Positions 36,495-44,927 of a stretch of 51,743 bases of DNA are shown here, piece after piece. Positions within the stretch are counted from its first letter, which is position 1; every line of letters begins with the position of its first letter. This DNA comes from Candidatus Binatia bacterium (GTDB lineage: Bacteria > Desulfobacterota > Binatia > HRBIN30): NCBI GenBank assembly GCA_026004215.1, contig BPIR01000002.1, forward strand, positions 1 to 51,743, in the 5' to 3' direction. The notes under the pieces were generated by a model. That model was not told the origin of the DNA and did no database searches. It worked only from the letters and a program-made list of their open reading frames with translations. Both the position numbers and the translations under genes were made by a program.

Positions 36495-37307
36495 CTACTC
36501 GTCGAGTGTAAAGTAAAAGCAGGCCCCCTCGCCTGGGCGCCCCTCCGCCCAGATCCGCCCTCCGTGTCTGGCTACAACTCGTCGGGCCAAGCTCAAACCC
36601 AGGCCGACGCCTTCGAACTCACGGCTGGGGTGTAAGCGACGCAATGGAACAAAAATTTCTTCCGCTTTTTCTTGCGGAAAACCAATGCCGCGATCCCGCA
36701 CATAAAACACCCGTTGCCCCTGACGGTGCTGCTCTCCGATTTCGATAACCGTGACCGGCCGGGAACGGGAATACTTCCAGGCATTCTCTAAAAGGGCGTG
36801 GAGCAAGAGGTAGGTCAACCGCGGATCCGCCTGCACCGCGAGATCTCCGCGCACCGTGAACTCCACCTGACGTTCCGGCGAGCGCCGAGACAGCTTCTCC
36901 ACAATTTCCCGGGCAATTTCGCCGAGCTGGACCTGTTCTCGATCTGGCGAGGCATGTCCGGCCCGGCAGACCATTAACAGCGACTCCATGAGCTGGCGCA
37001 TCTCGATCAAAGCGCTCGACAAGCCGTCCAGGTAGAATTCTGCGGTAGATCCACCCGCCTGCATCTCTCGCCTGAGAAGCATCGCGAACGCCTCGGCGTG
37101 CCGCAGCGGCGCGCGCAAATCGTGCGCCAGCGCACAAAGCAAGTAGTCCAACTCCTGGCGTGCTTCGTCGAGTTCCGCCCTGAGTTTATCGAGTTCGGTC
37201 GCACTCCCGCGCTCCCAGGAAGCGCCAACAGTGCCGACTCGCTGGCGCTCACTGAATCTTACGTTCCCTTCTCGTGCTTCGATCTCTTTGTCTTCGCGTG
37301 TGGCCAT
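36495..37307 (-). CDS. Sensor histidine kinase, cytoplasmic
   Basis: 270 residues, no membrane segment. A short charged N-terminus leads into a coiled region and the HisKA domain with H62 in ALAHDLRAPLRH. The ATPase domain shows the N box LLENAWKYS, the G1 box DRGIGF and the G2 box GVGLGLSLAR. No sensor domain is visible, so the input may come from a partner such as the receiver proteins upstream. It is the last gene of pseudo-receiver, receiver, kinase. AAGGAG precedes the ATG. Confidence 0.92.
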   Translation of the reverse strand: MATREDKEIEAREGNVRFSERQRVGTVGASWERGSATELDKLRAELDEARQELDYLLCALAHDLRAPLRHAEAFAMLLRREMQAGGSTAEFYLDGLSSALIEMRQLMESLLMVCRAGHASPDREQVQLGEIAREIVEKLSRRSPERQVEFTVRGDLAVQADPRLTYLLLHALLENAWKYSRSRPVTVIEIGEQHRQGQRVFYVRDRGIGFPQEKAEEIFVPLRRLHPSREFEGVGLGLSLARRVVARHGGRIWAEGRPGEGACFYFTLDE

Positions 37308-37331
37308 TACCGCAAGTGCTCCTTGAACCCG

Positions 37332-37733
37332 CTACGATCTCGGGCTTTTGGGATCCCTTCGTTTCCGAACCGGCTTCGGAGGCGGCAGCAATTGGGCCAG
37401 GGTGTTCAACTCGGCCGGTTTCCAGAGCACTCGATCGGCGCCCAGGTCGCGGGCTTGCTGCTCTACCGCAGCAGAGATCAACGCCGTCAGCACCACCACG
37501 AATGGCTTCCGCTTGCGCATGCGCTTCAGCAAGCGGAGCAGCTCCGCCCCTTCGGAGCCCTCAGGGGTCAAAGACCAATCGAGGATGACCGCCGCATACG
37601 AGCGGTGCACCAGGCACTGCCGTGCACTTTCCAAATCGGCCGCTTCGTCCACTGCGTAGCCGCGGTCTTCGAAAAAGTTCCGCATTGCGAATCGGAGAGC
37701 GAACGAGTCGTCCACCACCAACAGCCGACTCAT
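37332..37733 (-). CDS. Single-domain response regulator
   Basis: 133 residues, receiver domain only. It has the acidic pair in VVDDS, the phosphorylatable Asp in VILDWSL, Thr in VVLTA and Lys in LWKPAEL. A short basic tail follows. The ATG overlaps the stop of the upstream pseudo-receiver gene as ATGA, and the kinase follows 24 bp later. It likely passes phosphate within this small system. Confidence 0.92.
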   Translation of the reverse strand: MSRLLVVDDSFALRFAMRNFFEDRGYAVDEAADLESARQCLVHRSYAAVILDWSLTPEGSEGAELLRLLKRMRKRKPFVVVLTALISAAVEQQARDLGADRVLWKPAELNTLAQLLPPPKPVRKRRDPKSPRS

Positions 37734-38185
37734 TCGCCACCCAACCAGTGGCCACCATTGTCGGCTGACCAGCTCGATCCGTCATCCAAATCATCCGCTG
37801 CTTGGACCACGAGATCCGCAACCTGCCGCGCCAAGCGAATATCGACCCCACTGCACCTGAGAACGCGCACACGGAATGGCGCTGGTTCGCAAACATCCTC
37901 CGATCCCTTACAGCCCGACACTTCGATCAACGCCGCCCCTGGCCGCCGTCTGCGGACGAACCCGGCAAATTCACGTAGAAACTCGCGCCACCCTCGACTC
38001 ACGCTGCCGTGGCCAAGAACGACGGCGTACGCGCCATAGTCCACGCGCGCAAACGCTTGCGCGGCCGTAGACGCATGGTCCACTGCAAATCCATAGCGAC
38101 GCAACCGTTCGATCATCGCACGGGTGGTCCTGCACTCCGGAGCCACCACTAAAATCTTCGGTCTTTCATCCCATACAGGTTTCAT
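37730..38185 (-). CDS. Degenerate receiver (pseudo-receiver) protein
   Basis: 151 residues with a CheY-like pattern (PKILVVAPECRTTRAMIERLRRYGFAVDHASTAAQAFARVDYGAYAVVLGHG), but the acidic pocket reads VVAPE and the phospho-Asp position reads VVLGHG. It therefore cannot be phosphorylated in the usual way and may be a protein-interaction module. ATG 38185 is preceded by AGAGGAAC and, 30-45 bp upstream, by a candidate sigma-54 promoter. It is translationally coupled to the true receiver. Confidence 0.8.
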   Translation of the reverse strand: MKPVWDERPKILVVAPECRTTRAMIERLRRYGFAVDHASTAAQAFARVDYGAYAVVLGHGSVSRGWREFLREFAGFVRRRRPGAALIEVSGCKGSEDVCEPAPFRVRVLRCSGVDIRLARQVADLVVQAADDLDDGSSWSADNGGHWLGGE

Positions 38186-38214
38186 CGTTTTTGTTCCTCT
38201 GGGGGCGGGACCAG

Positions 38215-38230
38215 TGCGATGGTCGTGCCA
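38215..38230 (-). promoter_or_regulatory. Candidate sigma-54 promoter
   Basis: On the minus strand TGGCACG, four bases, then TCGCA. The invariant GG and GC are exactly 10 bp apart as sigma-54 requires; only one base of the -12 element departs from consensus. The predicted start would fall about 20 bp before the pseudo-receiver ATG, leaving room for its ribosome site. The gene for an NtrC-type activator ends 150 bp upstream. Confidence 0.6.
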
Positions 38231-38287
38231 CCTTGGAACTTGCCAAGCCGGGCCCGAATCCGAGCGCACAACGCTCCCATGCTTCTC

Positions 38288-38299
38288 GATTCTAGAATC
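38288..38299. promoter_or_regulatory. Palindrome, candidate activator site
   Basis: Perfect 12-bp palindrome GATTCTAGAATC with an adjacent GATTCC half-site. It lies about 90 bp upstream of the predicted sigma-54 start, the usual distance for an enhancer-binding-protein site. Binding by the neighbouring NtrC-type protein is inference. Confidence 0.4.
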
Positions 38300-38381
38300 T
38301 GGAATCCAAGCAGCCGCTTATCGATCCGGCCCGATTTACGCGAGGCGGGTGCTGGTGTCCGCCGCCAAAGGTAGTTCCCGA

Positions 38382-39760
38382 TCAACCCCCTGTCGCGTGC
38401 CGGCCTTTTGGCCGAACCCCGTAGCGGCGCAAGCGCTGGTAGAGCGTGCTTCGCGGTACGCCCAAGCGCTCGGCGGCCTTCGCGACATCGCTGCCAACCG
38501 CCTCGAGCACCCGCAAGATGTGGCGTTTTTCCACTTCCGCCAGTGACAACGTCGGTTCGTACCCGCCCTCGGCTCGTCTCTCCCCAAAAGGGACCGGGCC
38601 AACCGCCAAGGCCAAGTCGTGTGCCGTAATCGTAGGTCCTGCGGCCAGAAGGGTGGCCCGCTCCAGCACATTGCGGAGCTCTCGGATGTTGCCGGGCCAA
38701 TCATATTGGAGCAGAAGTTCGGTGGCTTCCGGACTCAAATCCCAGAGCGGGGCGCCCTGGGGCGGTGGAAACTGGCGTAGGATTCGGTCGACCAAAGGGG
38801 GAATATCGGCCCGGCGATCACGGAGCGGAGGCAGTTCGAGCGAAACCACCCCAATGCGGTAGTAGAAATCCGCCCGAAAAGCGCCGCGCTCGACAGCAGC
38901 GCGCAAATCGCGATGGGTGGCACTAATCAAGCGAATGTCCACCTGCAGATCCACCACGCCGCCCACCCGCCGAAAGCGCTTTTCTTCCAGCACCTTGAGC
39001 AACTTTGCCTGCACGGCCGGGTCGAGGTCGCCAATCTCGTCGAGAAACAGAGTGCCCCGGTGGGCCAGCTCCACTAGACCCAGCTTGCGGTCTGTAGCCC
39101 CAGTAAATGCACCCTTTTCGTAACCAAATAACTCCGCCTGCAGGAGATCGCCCCCGAGGCCAGCGCAATTAATATCCACGAATGCGGCTGACGCGCGCGG
39201 CCCGTGGGCGTGAATCCATCGGGCGAGCACTCCCTTGCCTGTGCCCGTCTCCCCCAGCAGTAGCACGGCCGCGTCGGAGCGAGCGATTTTACGGGCCGCA
39301 GCCTCGACACGCCGAATCGCCTCGCTCGAACCCACGAACGGGTCCGGCTCGCGCGCCCCGCGAGTCTCACGTGCAGCCAGTGCGACCGCCTCGGCCTGGC
39401 GCTCGCTATCGACCCGTTCGATCAACGCCGCCAACACAGCCAGATCCACGGGCTTGGTCAGGAACTGCTTGGCTCCTAACTGAATGGCCCGCACCGCCAG
39501 TTCAATCGAGCCGAACGCGGTCAAGACGATCACGGGCAACCACGGAAAGCGCTCGCGCAAGGTTGGGAGAATCTCCAGCGCTGTAGCGTCGGGCAAGCGA
39601 AAGTCGAGCAAAACCACATCGGGGGCTTCGCGGTCCACCTGCTGCCATAACTCCGCGGCAGAAGAGGCCTCGGTGACTCGCCACCCGCGTTGTTGCAAGA
39701 AATCGCGCACGGCAAAGCGTACGCCCGCTCGTCATCCGCGACCAGCACTCTGACGCTCAT
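38382..39760 (-). CDS. NtrC-family sigma-54 activator, frameshift near start
   Basis: The main frame (38382-39710) has a receiver with the phospho-Asp in VVLLDFRLPD, an AAA+ domain with Walker A GETGTGKG and the sigma-54 contact motif GAFTGA, and a C-terminal Fis-type helix-turn-helix (AERLGVPRSTLYQRLRRYG). The true N-terminus MSVRVLVADDER, with the acidic pair, lies in another frame from ATG 39760; one missing base in the G-run near 39730 would join them into DDERGVRFAVRDF. Either the receiver is broken or the sequence has an error. The start overlaps the kinase stop by 29 bp, so the two are a pair. Confidence 0.88.
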
Positions 39761-41039
39761 TCTCCGATTTCCCCTGGCTCGCACGAATCGCGGGTAACTC
39801 GACCCGCACCCACGCTCCTCCACGCGAACGGTTACCCGCAGCGATCGTTCCCCCGTGGTCCGCCGCAATGCGAGCGGCAATCGCCAGCCCCATACCGGTC
39901 CCTCCAGCACGGCGAGAGTAAAAAGGCTCGAAGATATGGGGCAGGTCTTGCGGCGAGAACCCCGGGCCGGAATCCCACACTTCAATGATGGCGTGTTTGC
40001 GCGGTTTGCCTTCCCTCAAGGCAGACATGACCACAACCTCGCTCCCCGCGGGGGAATGCTGCACTGCGTTCTGCACGATGTTCTGCACGGCTTGAACGAG
40101 CCGTTCCGCTTCGGCGCTAACCACGATCGGCTGCTCGGTGTTGACGCTCTTCAAGGTCACCCCGCGTTCTCGGGCCACAGGGTCACAACGGCTTACGGCC
40201 TGTTCCACCAACCACGGAACGTCCACCGGTGCCCGTGCTTGCTTTTGACCAGGCCGTCCGTAGGCCAGCAGTTCGCTCAGGAAGCGATTCAACCGTTCGC
40301 CCTCGGCGCGCAGCACGGTAAAATACTCTGCGGATTCGCTTTTGCCCAGCTTGGCTTCCAGCGCATCCAGCGTGGCCAACATCCCGAAGAGGGGATTGCG
40401 AATATCGTGTGCGACACGCGCCACCAGCGTGCCGAGTTCCGCCCAAAATTCTTGATCGCGAAGTGCGGTCTCGGCTTTTTCGCGGGCGGCGCGTTCCCTC
40501 GCCAAGGCACCGGCTGCGGCAAACGCCTGGTTGCTCGCGGGCACTGCAACCACAAGCACCTGGTCGGACGAGCACGGCTGGACGAAAACAAGAGCCGACA
40601 CCAAACTTCCCTCGATCGTCCGCACCGCCGTTTCGGTGCCTGGAATGGCTCCCGTTCCCGAGTGCTGTTCCGCAGCCGAGGTCTTGCGCACCTTCGGCCG
40701 GACTTTCGGCCAAGCCTCGATCAGTTGGGTCAGAGACCGAGCGCCAAAGAATGCCTGCGCCGCCCGGTTCGCGTGCAGGAGCTGCCGGCGCGATTCTATC
40801 CACGCGGGTAGGGGCAAGTGTTCGAACCAAACCTTCCATTGGCCCCGCTCGAGGCCCCCACGCGCCCGCCGCTTGGCCCCTGTCGTCCCCTGCACGTCAA
40901 ACACTCCTGAAACGAGTTTCCCCGTCCTGGTATTGTCCAGGATGGAGCACCCGCAGTCAAACGGCAACGCGCCCCCAAAGAGCATGGTCTCAGACTCACG
41001 CCGCGCGACCTCACCCGCGGTACCGCCCGCCTTGCCCAC
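39732..41039 (-). CDS. PAS-type sensor histidine kinase (NtrB-like)
   Basis: About 435 residues, no membrane helix. A PAS-like region covers about 70-165 (WFEHLPLPAWIESRRQLLHANRAAQAFFG), then a coiled segment, HisKA with H211 in RVAHDIRNPLFGM, and the ATPase domain with QNIVQNAVQHS, DSGPGFS and GGTGMGLAIA. It is probably the cognate kinase of the sigma-54 activator whose gene overlaps its end. Start GTG 41039 is uncertain; ATG 40985 is an alternative. Confidence 0.9.
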   Translation of the reverse strand: MGKAGGTAGEVARRESETMLFGGALPFDCGCSILDNTRTGKLVSGVFDVQGTTGAKRRARGGLERGQWKVWFEHLPLPAWIESRRQLLHANRAAQAFFGARSLTQLIEAWPKVRPKVRKTSAAEQHSGTGAIPGTETAVRTIEGSLVSALVFVQPCSSDQVLVVAVPASNQAFAAAGALARERAAREKAETALRDQEFWAELGTLVARVAHDIRNPLFGMLATLDALEAKLGKSESAEYFTVLRAEGERLNRFLSELLAYGRPGQKQARAPVDVPWLVEQAVSRCDPVARERGVTLKSVNTEQPIVVSAEAERLVQAVQNIVQNAVQHSPAGSEVVVMSALREGKPRKHAIIEVWDSGPGFSPQDLPHIFEPFYSRRAGGTGMGLAIAARIAADHGGTIAAGNRSRGGAWVRVELPAIRASQGKSENERQSAGRG

Positions 41040-41060
41040 CCGAGAGGGACCTAGGTCTTC

Positions 41061-42272
41061 TCAGCGATCAGGGTTTGGCTTGCGCTGCTGCGCTCGCAGC
41101 AATTGCTGCGGGGTGACAACCAGCGACTCTGCCGCCCGCTCTTTCTCTTCTTGTCGGCGCTGCTCGAGGGCTAGGCCGAGTGCCAACCGAGTCAAGTCAC
41201 GGCAAAATGCGACTTGTTTCGGATCAATCCCCGGCGTTTCCAGCGCGAGCGCCACGTTCGCAAGCGACCGTGCTGCTGCGCTATCGCCCTTCAGGTGGAA
41301 GTAATAAGCGACCTCGCGTAACCGATGCACCCAGGAGGGTCGTTTCTCCTCAGCAAAGATCGCCTGCAGTGCCTCTTCCTGAATTTGCAACTGCCGGTCG
41401 AGTTTGAGGGCGTCGGAAAGAATGAGCGGGCTCTCCTCCAGCGCCAACACTCGCTCCACAAATGGCGCCACCTCCGACGATGCGGCTCTCGCCAGTTCGA
41501 GCACGGCAAATCGCGACCACAGGTCCTTGGTGTCCGCCTGCCGGACCTCTTCCGACAACGCCTCCCCCTCTTCCGGCGGATAGAGGGTCACAATCGGCGA
41601 GTCCATCTTCTCCGGAGGGGGCAACGAAAAGAACTCCGCCCGGTATGCGAGGTAATCTCGCTCCGCAGTGCGCTGAGAGGGCGGCAAGTTCCCGTACGCT
41701 CGCCACAGCAAGAAGTCACAGTACCGCTCGTCCCCGCGCGCAAAACCATCATGCGCGCTCGTGGCTTGCCGAACCAGCTCGCGCCACTGCTTGGCACTCG
41801 TGGTGATCCGGCGGACCTCCGCGAGGCGAGCATCGAAGTTTTCCGTGCCTGCGAGCAGGATCACCCAATGCCCGGGGTACTTGCGGGCCAACAGGAAGTC
41901 GCGGCGGCCGCCCGCTGAATATGGCCTGTAAAACGCTTGCGTGGCTTCCGGCTCCGGTTGCCACAAAGGCCGGGCAACGACCTCTCGCGGATTCTCGGCG
42001 CGACCGATGCCGCGCTGCTGGAGCCGGTACAGCGACCGGCGCGCTTCGCGCCGCACAGCTTTGCCGGCTTCCGACTGGGCAAGCCGCTCCAACAGGTCGA
42101 ACGCGGCAGCGTCTCCTCGGTCCCCTAACCAACGGGCAATTGCGAGATCGGCGGCCGGATCGCGCCCCACCTGCTCCGCAAGGGATTCGATCGGAGACGA
42201 GGGCTCCAAACCCCAAGAGCGCAGCAGCGCTTCGCCTTTTTCCAACGTGGGGTCGCGTGAGGCCTTGCTCAT
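41061..42272 (-). CDS. Unknown helical protein coupled to M23 peptidase
   Basis: 403 residues, soluble and mostly helical; ADLAIARWLGDRGDAAAFDLLERLAQSEAGKAVRREARRSLYRL near the N-terminus looks like a HEAT-type repeat. I recognise no catalytic motif. Its ATG overlaps the stop of the M23 peptidase as ATGA (42269-42272), so the two are made together. It ends 21 bp before the PAS kinase. Alternative upstream starts would run inside the peptidase gene. Confidence 0.78.
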   Translation of the reverse strand: MSKASRDPTLEKGEALLRSWGLEPSSPIESLAEQVGRDPAADLAIARWLGDRGDAAAFDLLERLAQSEAGKAVRREARRSLYRLQQRGIGRAENPREVVARPLWQPEPEATQAFYRPYSAGGRRDFLLARKYPGHWVILLAGTENFDARLAEVRRITTSAKQWRELVRQATSAHDGFARGDERYCDFLLWRAYGNLPPSQRTAERDYLAYRAEFFSLPPPEKMDSPIVTLYPPEEGEALSEEVRQADTKDLWSRFAVLELARAASSEVAPFVERVLALEESPLILSDALKLDRQLQIQEEALQAIFAEEKRPSWVHRLREVAYYFHLKGDSAAARSLANVALALETPGIDPKQVAFCRDLTRLALGLALEQRRQEEKERAAESLVVTPQQLLRAQQRKPNPDR

Positions 42273-43636
42273 GGGGTGCTCGTTTTCTCCGCCAAGGCGA
42301 CGGGGAACAACGCGATTTTGGCCGACAAATGCTTGCGGATCCAGTCTCCGTCCCACCACTCCACCGGGTCCACGTGGATTCCCCGTAACATCACCGAGAA
42401 GTGCAAATGATCCCCTGCCGCCAAGCCAGTCTCGCCGGTGAGTCCGAGGCGCTGCCCCCGCGTAACCGGCTCACCCACTTGGACCTCGATGCTGCGCAAG
42501 TGACCGTACAACGTGAAGATGCCGAGCCCATGATCCACGACCACCGTGTTGCCGTAAATGCCGAGGTTGCCGGCAAACACGACGGTGCCCGATTGCGCGG
42601 CTTCCACCGGACTTGCCTTCAGAGAAGCGAGATCGAAGCCCAAGTGAACTTGCCGGTCCACTTCCTCGCCGCGGTACACGTACGTGCGGCGATCCGCAAA
42701 CGAGCTCAGAGGAGCGGAGTTGGATTGTCGGTGGAACGCCGAGAGCCAGTGAACCATGCTCCCTGTCTGCCGGGTCATCTCCCTGAGGGTTTCCTCGTTA
42801 CGGCGCCGCAAGTCGCGATTGATGCGCAAGTAGCGTTCGAGCAGGGTGCCCGTAGCCGGCAACTGGTTGGCCGCTTCGATTTCCGGCACCTTTCGAGACA
42901 AGAAATCGTCGTCAATCGCCAGCGTCCGCTCGGCAAACCGGCGCACCTGAATGCGCACCGGAATGTTCACTTGGCTGCGATTGCCCGCCGCATCCACAGC
43001 CACGGCGCGAGGTTGCACGCTTCCGTCCAAGTCTTGGGGAACCGCAAACAAACCCAAGGCGAGTTGCGGGTCGGCAAAATACCCGAGGGCCGCGGGGAAG
43101 AAATACGAACCCACCTCCACCCCGGTTTGGACCGCATCCGGCGACTGCCTCCAAATGGCCAGCTCTACGCCTCCGAGTCGAACATTGTGCTGTGTGGTGA
43201 GCAGCTCGATGCGCGGCGGGGTCGTATCCAAAACGATTCGTCCTTCCCACAAGGGCGCTCGATCGTGGCCGCGCCAGTGCCAACCGTAGGTGGAAGCCCA
43301 CAGTTCCAAATGCAGCTCGCCGTCCGATATGCCAAGCGCGCCCCAGTTGGGCACGGTCTCCACGAGCGCCGATTGCATTGCGCTGCCTCGCCACGAGCTG
43401 CGCGGAAAGGATTGTTCGTACAGCGTCCACGTTTGCGCCTCCCGCCGGGCAAGCAAACGTACGCGCGCCAACCCCGGGCCGGGGCTTTCTACGTTGAGAC
43501 GCAACGAGGTGGAACCGCCGGCCACCGCAGGAACGCCCCCCGGATCCACGCGTGGCGGGCGGTCCCACTGGATCCAAAATGCGCCGAGGAACGCGACAGC
43601 GAAGCACAAAACCAAAAACCCAAATACGCGGCGCAT
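42269..43636 (-). CDS. Membrane-anchored M23 (LytM) peptidase
   Basis: 455 residues from ATG 43636. One N-terminal helix (VFGFLVLCFAVAFLGAFWIQW) anchors it, followed by two beta-rich domains, a coiled segment, then a C-terminal LytM domain with HLGFDLAS and the HxH of GDHLHFSV as zinc ligands. The family cleaves or regulates cleavage of peptidoglycan cross-links in the periplasm. A TTG at 43696 would add 20 residues but has no better ribosome site. It is coupled to the unknown protein downstream. Confidence 0.9.
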   Translation of the reverse strand: MRRVFGFLVLCFAVAFLGAFWIQWDRPPRVDPGGVPAVAGGSTSLRLNVESPGPGLARVRLLARREAQTWTLYEQSFPRSSWRGSAMQSALVETVPNWGALGISDGELHLELWASTYGWHWRGHDRAPLWEGRIVLDTTPPRIELLTTQHNVRLGGVELAIWRQSPDAVQTGVEVGSYFFPAALGYFADPQLALGLFAVPQDLDGSVQPRAVAVDAAGNRSQVNIPVRIQVRRFAERTLAIDDDFLSRKVPEIEAANQLPATGTLLERYLRINRDLRRRNEETLREMTRQTGSMVHWLSAFHRQSNSAPLSSFADRRTYVYRGEEVDRQVHLGFDLASLKASPVEAAQSGTVVFAGNLGIYGNTVVVDHGLGIFTLYGHLRSIEVQVGEPVTRGQRLGLTGETGLAAGDHLHFSVMLRGIHVDPVEWWDGDWIRKHLSAKIALFPVALAEKTSTP

Positions 43637-43757
43637 ACGTCCATTGGCCCACTCGGGCGAGCACGGGCTATTGGAGTTGGGCGCAACGAAAGTCAAGTTG
43701 CACTGCCCCGAGTTGGCTTCGCGCCCGGACCTCGCTACCTAATCCACCCGTTCGCTC

Positions 43758-44927
43758 ATGACCCTCGACCAGTTTGCGCGCGAGTCGCTGCAGAGATTGC
43801 AGGAGCAAGGGCTCCTGCGCGGCTTACGTGTCGTCGCTAGCGCGCCGGACCGCTGGGTGGACGTGGGCGGACGCCGCACGCTGCTCCTGTGCTCGAACAA
43901 TTACCTCGGACTCGCCCATCATCCGGAACTGGTCGCTGCGGCTGCGGAAGCCGCCGCACGCTGGGGTGTGGGCGCCGGTGCCTCGCGGCTCATCTCGGGT
44001 TCGCTCGCCGTGCACGAGGAGCTCGAGCAAGAACTGGCGCGCTGGAAACGCACGGAAGCAGCGATCCTGTTCACCTCCGGTTATCACGCCAACGTTGGCA
44101 CGATTGCCACACTGGTTGGCGAGGGGGACGCCATTTTCAGCGATGCCCTGAATCACGCCAGCATCATTGACGGTTGCCGGCTCTCGCGTGCCCGGGTGGT
44201 GGTGTATCCCCACGCCGATATGGATGCGCTTGCAGACGCGCTTGCCCGCGTGCCCGCCAGGCACCGCCTGATCGTGACGGATTCCATTTTCAGCATGGAT
44301 GGCGATGCCGCCCCGCTCGAGGCTCTTTGTGAGGTCGCGCAGCGATACGACGCATGGGTAATGGTGGACGAAGCCCATGCAACCGGAGTGCTCGGGCCCA
44401 CCGGAGCCGGGCTCGTGGAAGCTCTCGGCTTGCACGACAGGGTGGACATTCAAATGGGGACTTTGGGCAAAGCGTTGGGCTGTTTCGGAGCCTATGTGGC
44501 TGGGAAGAAAAGTCTGATTCAACTCTTGATCAACCGCGCCCGGCCCTTGGTATTCACGACGGCTCTGCCTCCTCCGGCCGTTGCTGCAGCGCTAGCCGCT
44601 GTGCGCTTGGTTCGGCGCGCACCCGAGCTGCGCGAACGACTGCGACACAACGCCGCATGGCTGCACCGGGCTCTCCAACGATGCGGCGTTCCGGTCCCCG
44701 AACATCCCAGCCACATCCTCCCGGTGCTCATCGGAGAACCGGCACGCACGATGCGAATTTCCACGCAACTGCTGGAGGCGGGTGTATGGGTTCAGGGCAT
44801 CCGCCCGCCGACCGTTCCCCAAGGCACCTCCCGGCTGCGGGTGACGGTGATGGCCACCCACACCGCAGACGACCTCGAGTTTGCGCGTGCGGCTTTCGCG
44901 CAAGTGTTCCGCGAGGAGAAGCGATGA
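43758..44927 (+). CDS. bioF: 8-amino-7-oxononanoate synthase
   Basis: 389 residues, full length for BioF. The PLP-binding Lys lies in GTLGKALGC, with SNNYLGLAHHP near the start and VDEAHATGVLG before the lysine. It condenses pimeloyl-ACP/CoA with alanine in biotin synthesis. A few alpha-oxoamine synthases (KBL, serine palmitoyltransferase) look similar, but the following bioA and bioD settle the role. The stop overlaps the bioA start by four bases. Confidence 0.95.
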   Translation: MTLDQFARESLQRLQEQGLLRGLRVVASAPDRWVDVGGRRTLLLCSNNYLGLAHHPELVAAAAEAAARWGVGAGASRLISGSLAVHEELEQELARWKRTEAAILFTSGYHANVGTIATLVGEGDAIFSDALNHASIIDGCRLSRARVVVYPHADMDALADALARVPARHRLIVTDSIFSMDGDAAPLEALCEVAQRYDAWVMVDEAHATGVLGPTGAGLVEALGLHDRVDIQMGTLGKALGCFGAYVAGKKSLIQLLINRARPLVFTTALPPPAVAAALAAVRLVRRAPELRERLRHNAAWLHRALQRCGVPVPEHPSHILPVLIGEPARTMRISTQLLEAGVWVQGIRPPTVPQGTSRLRVTVMATHTADDLEFARAAFAQVFREEKR

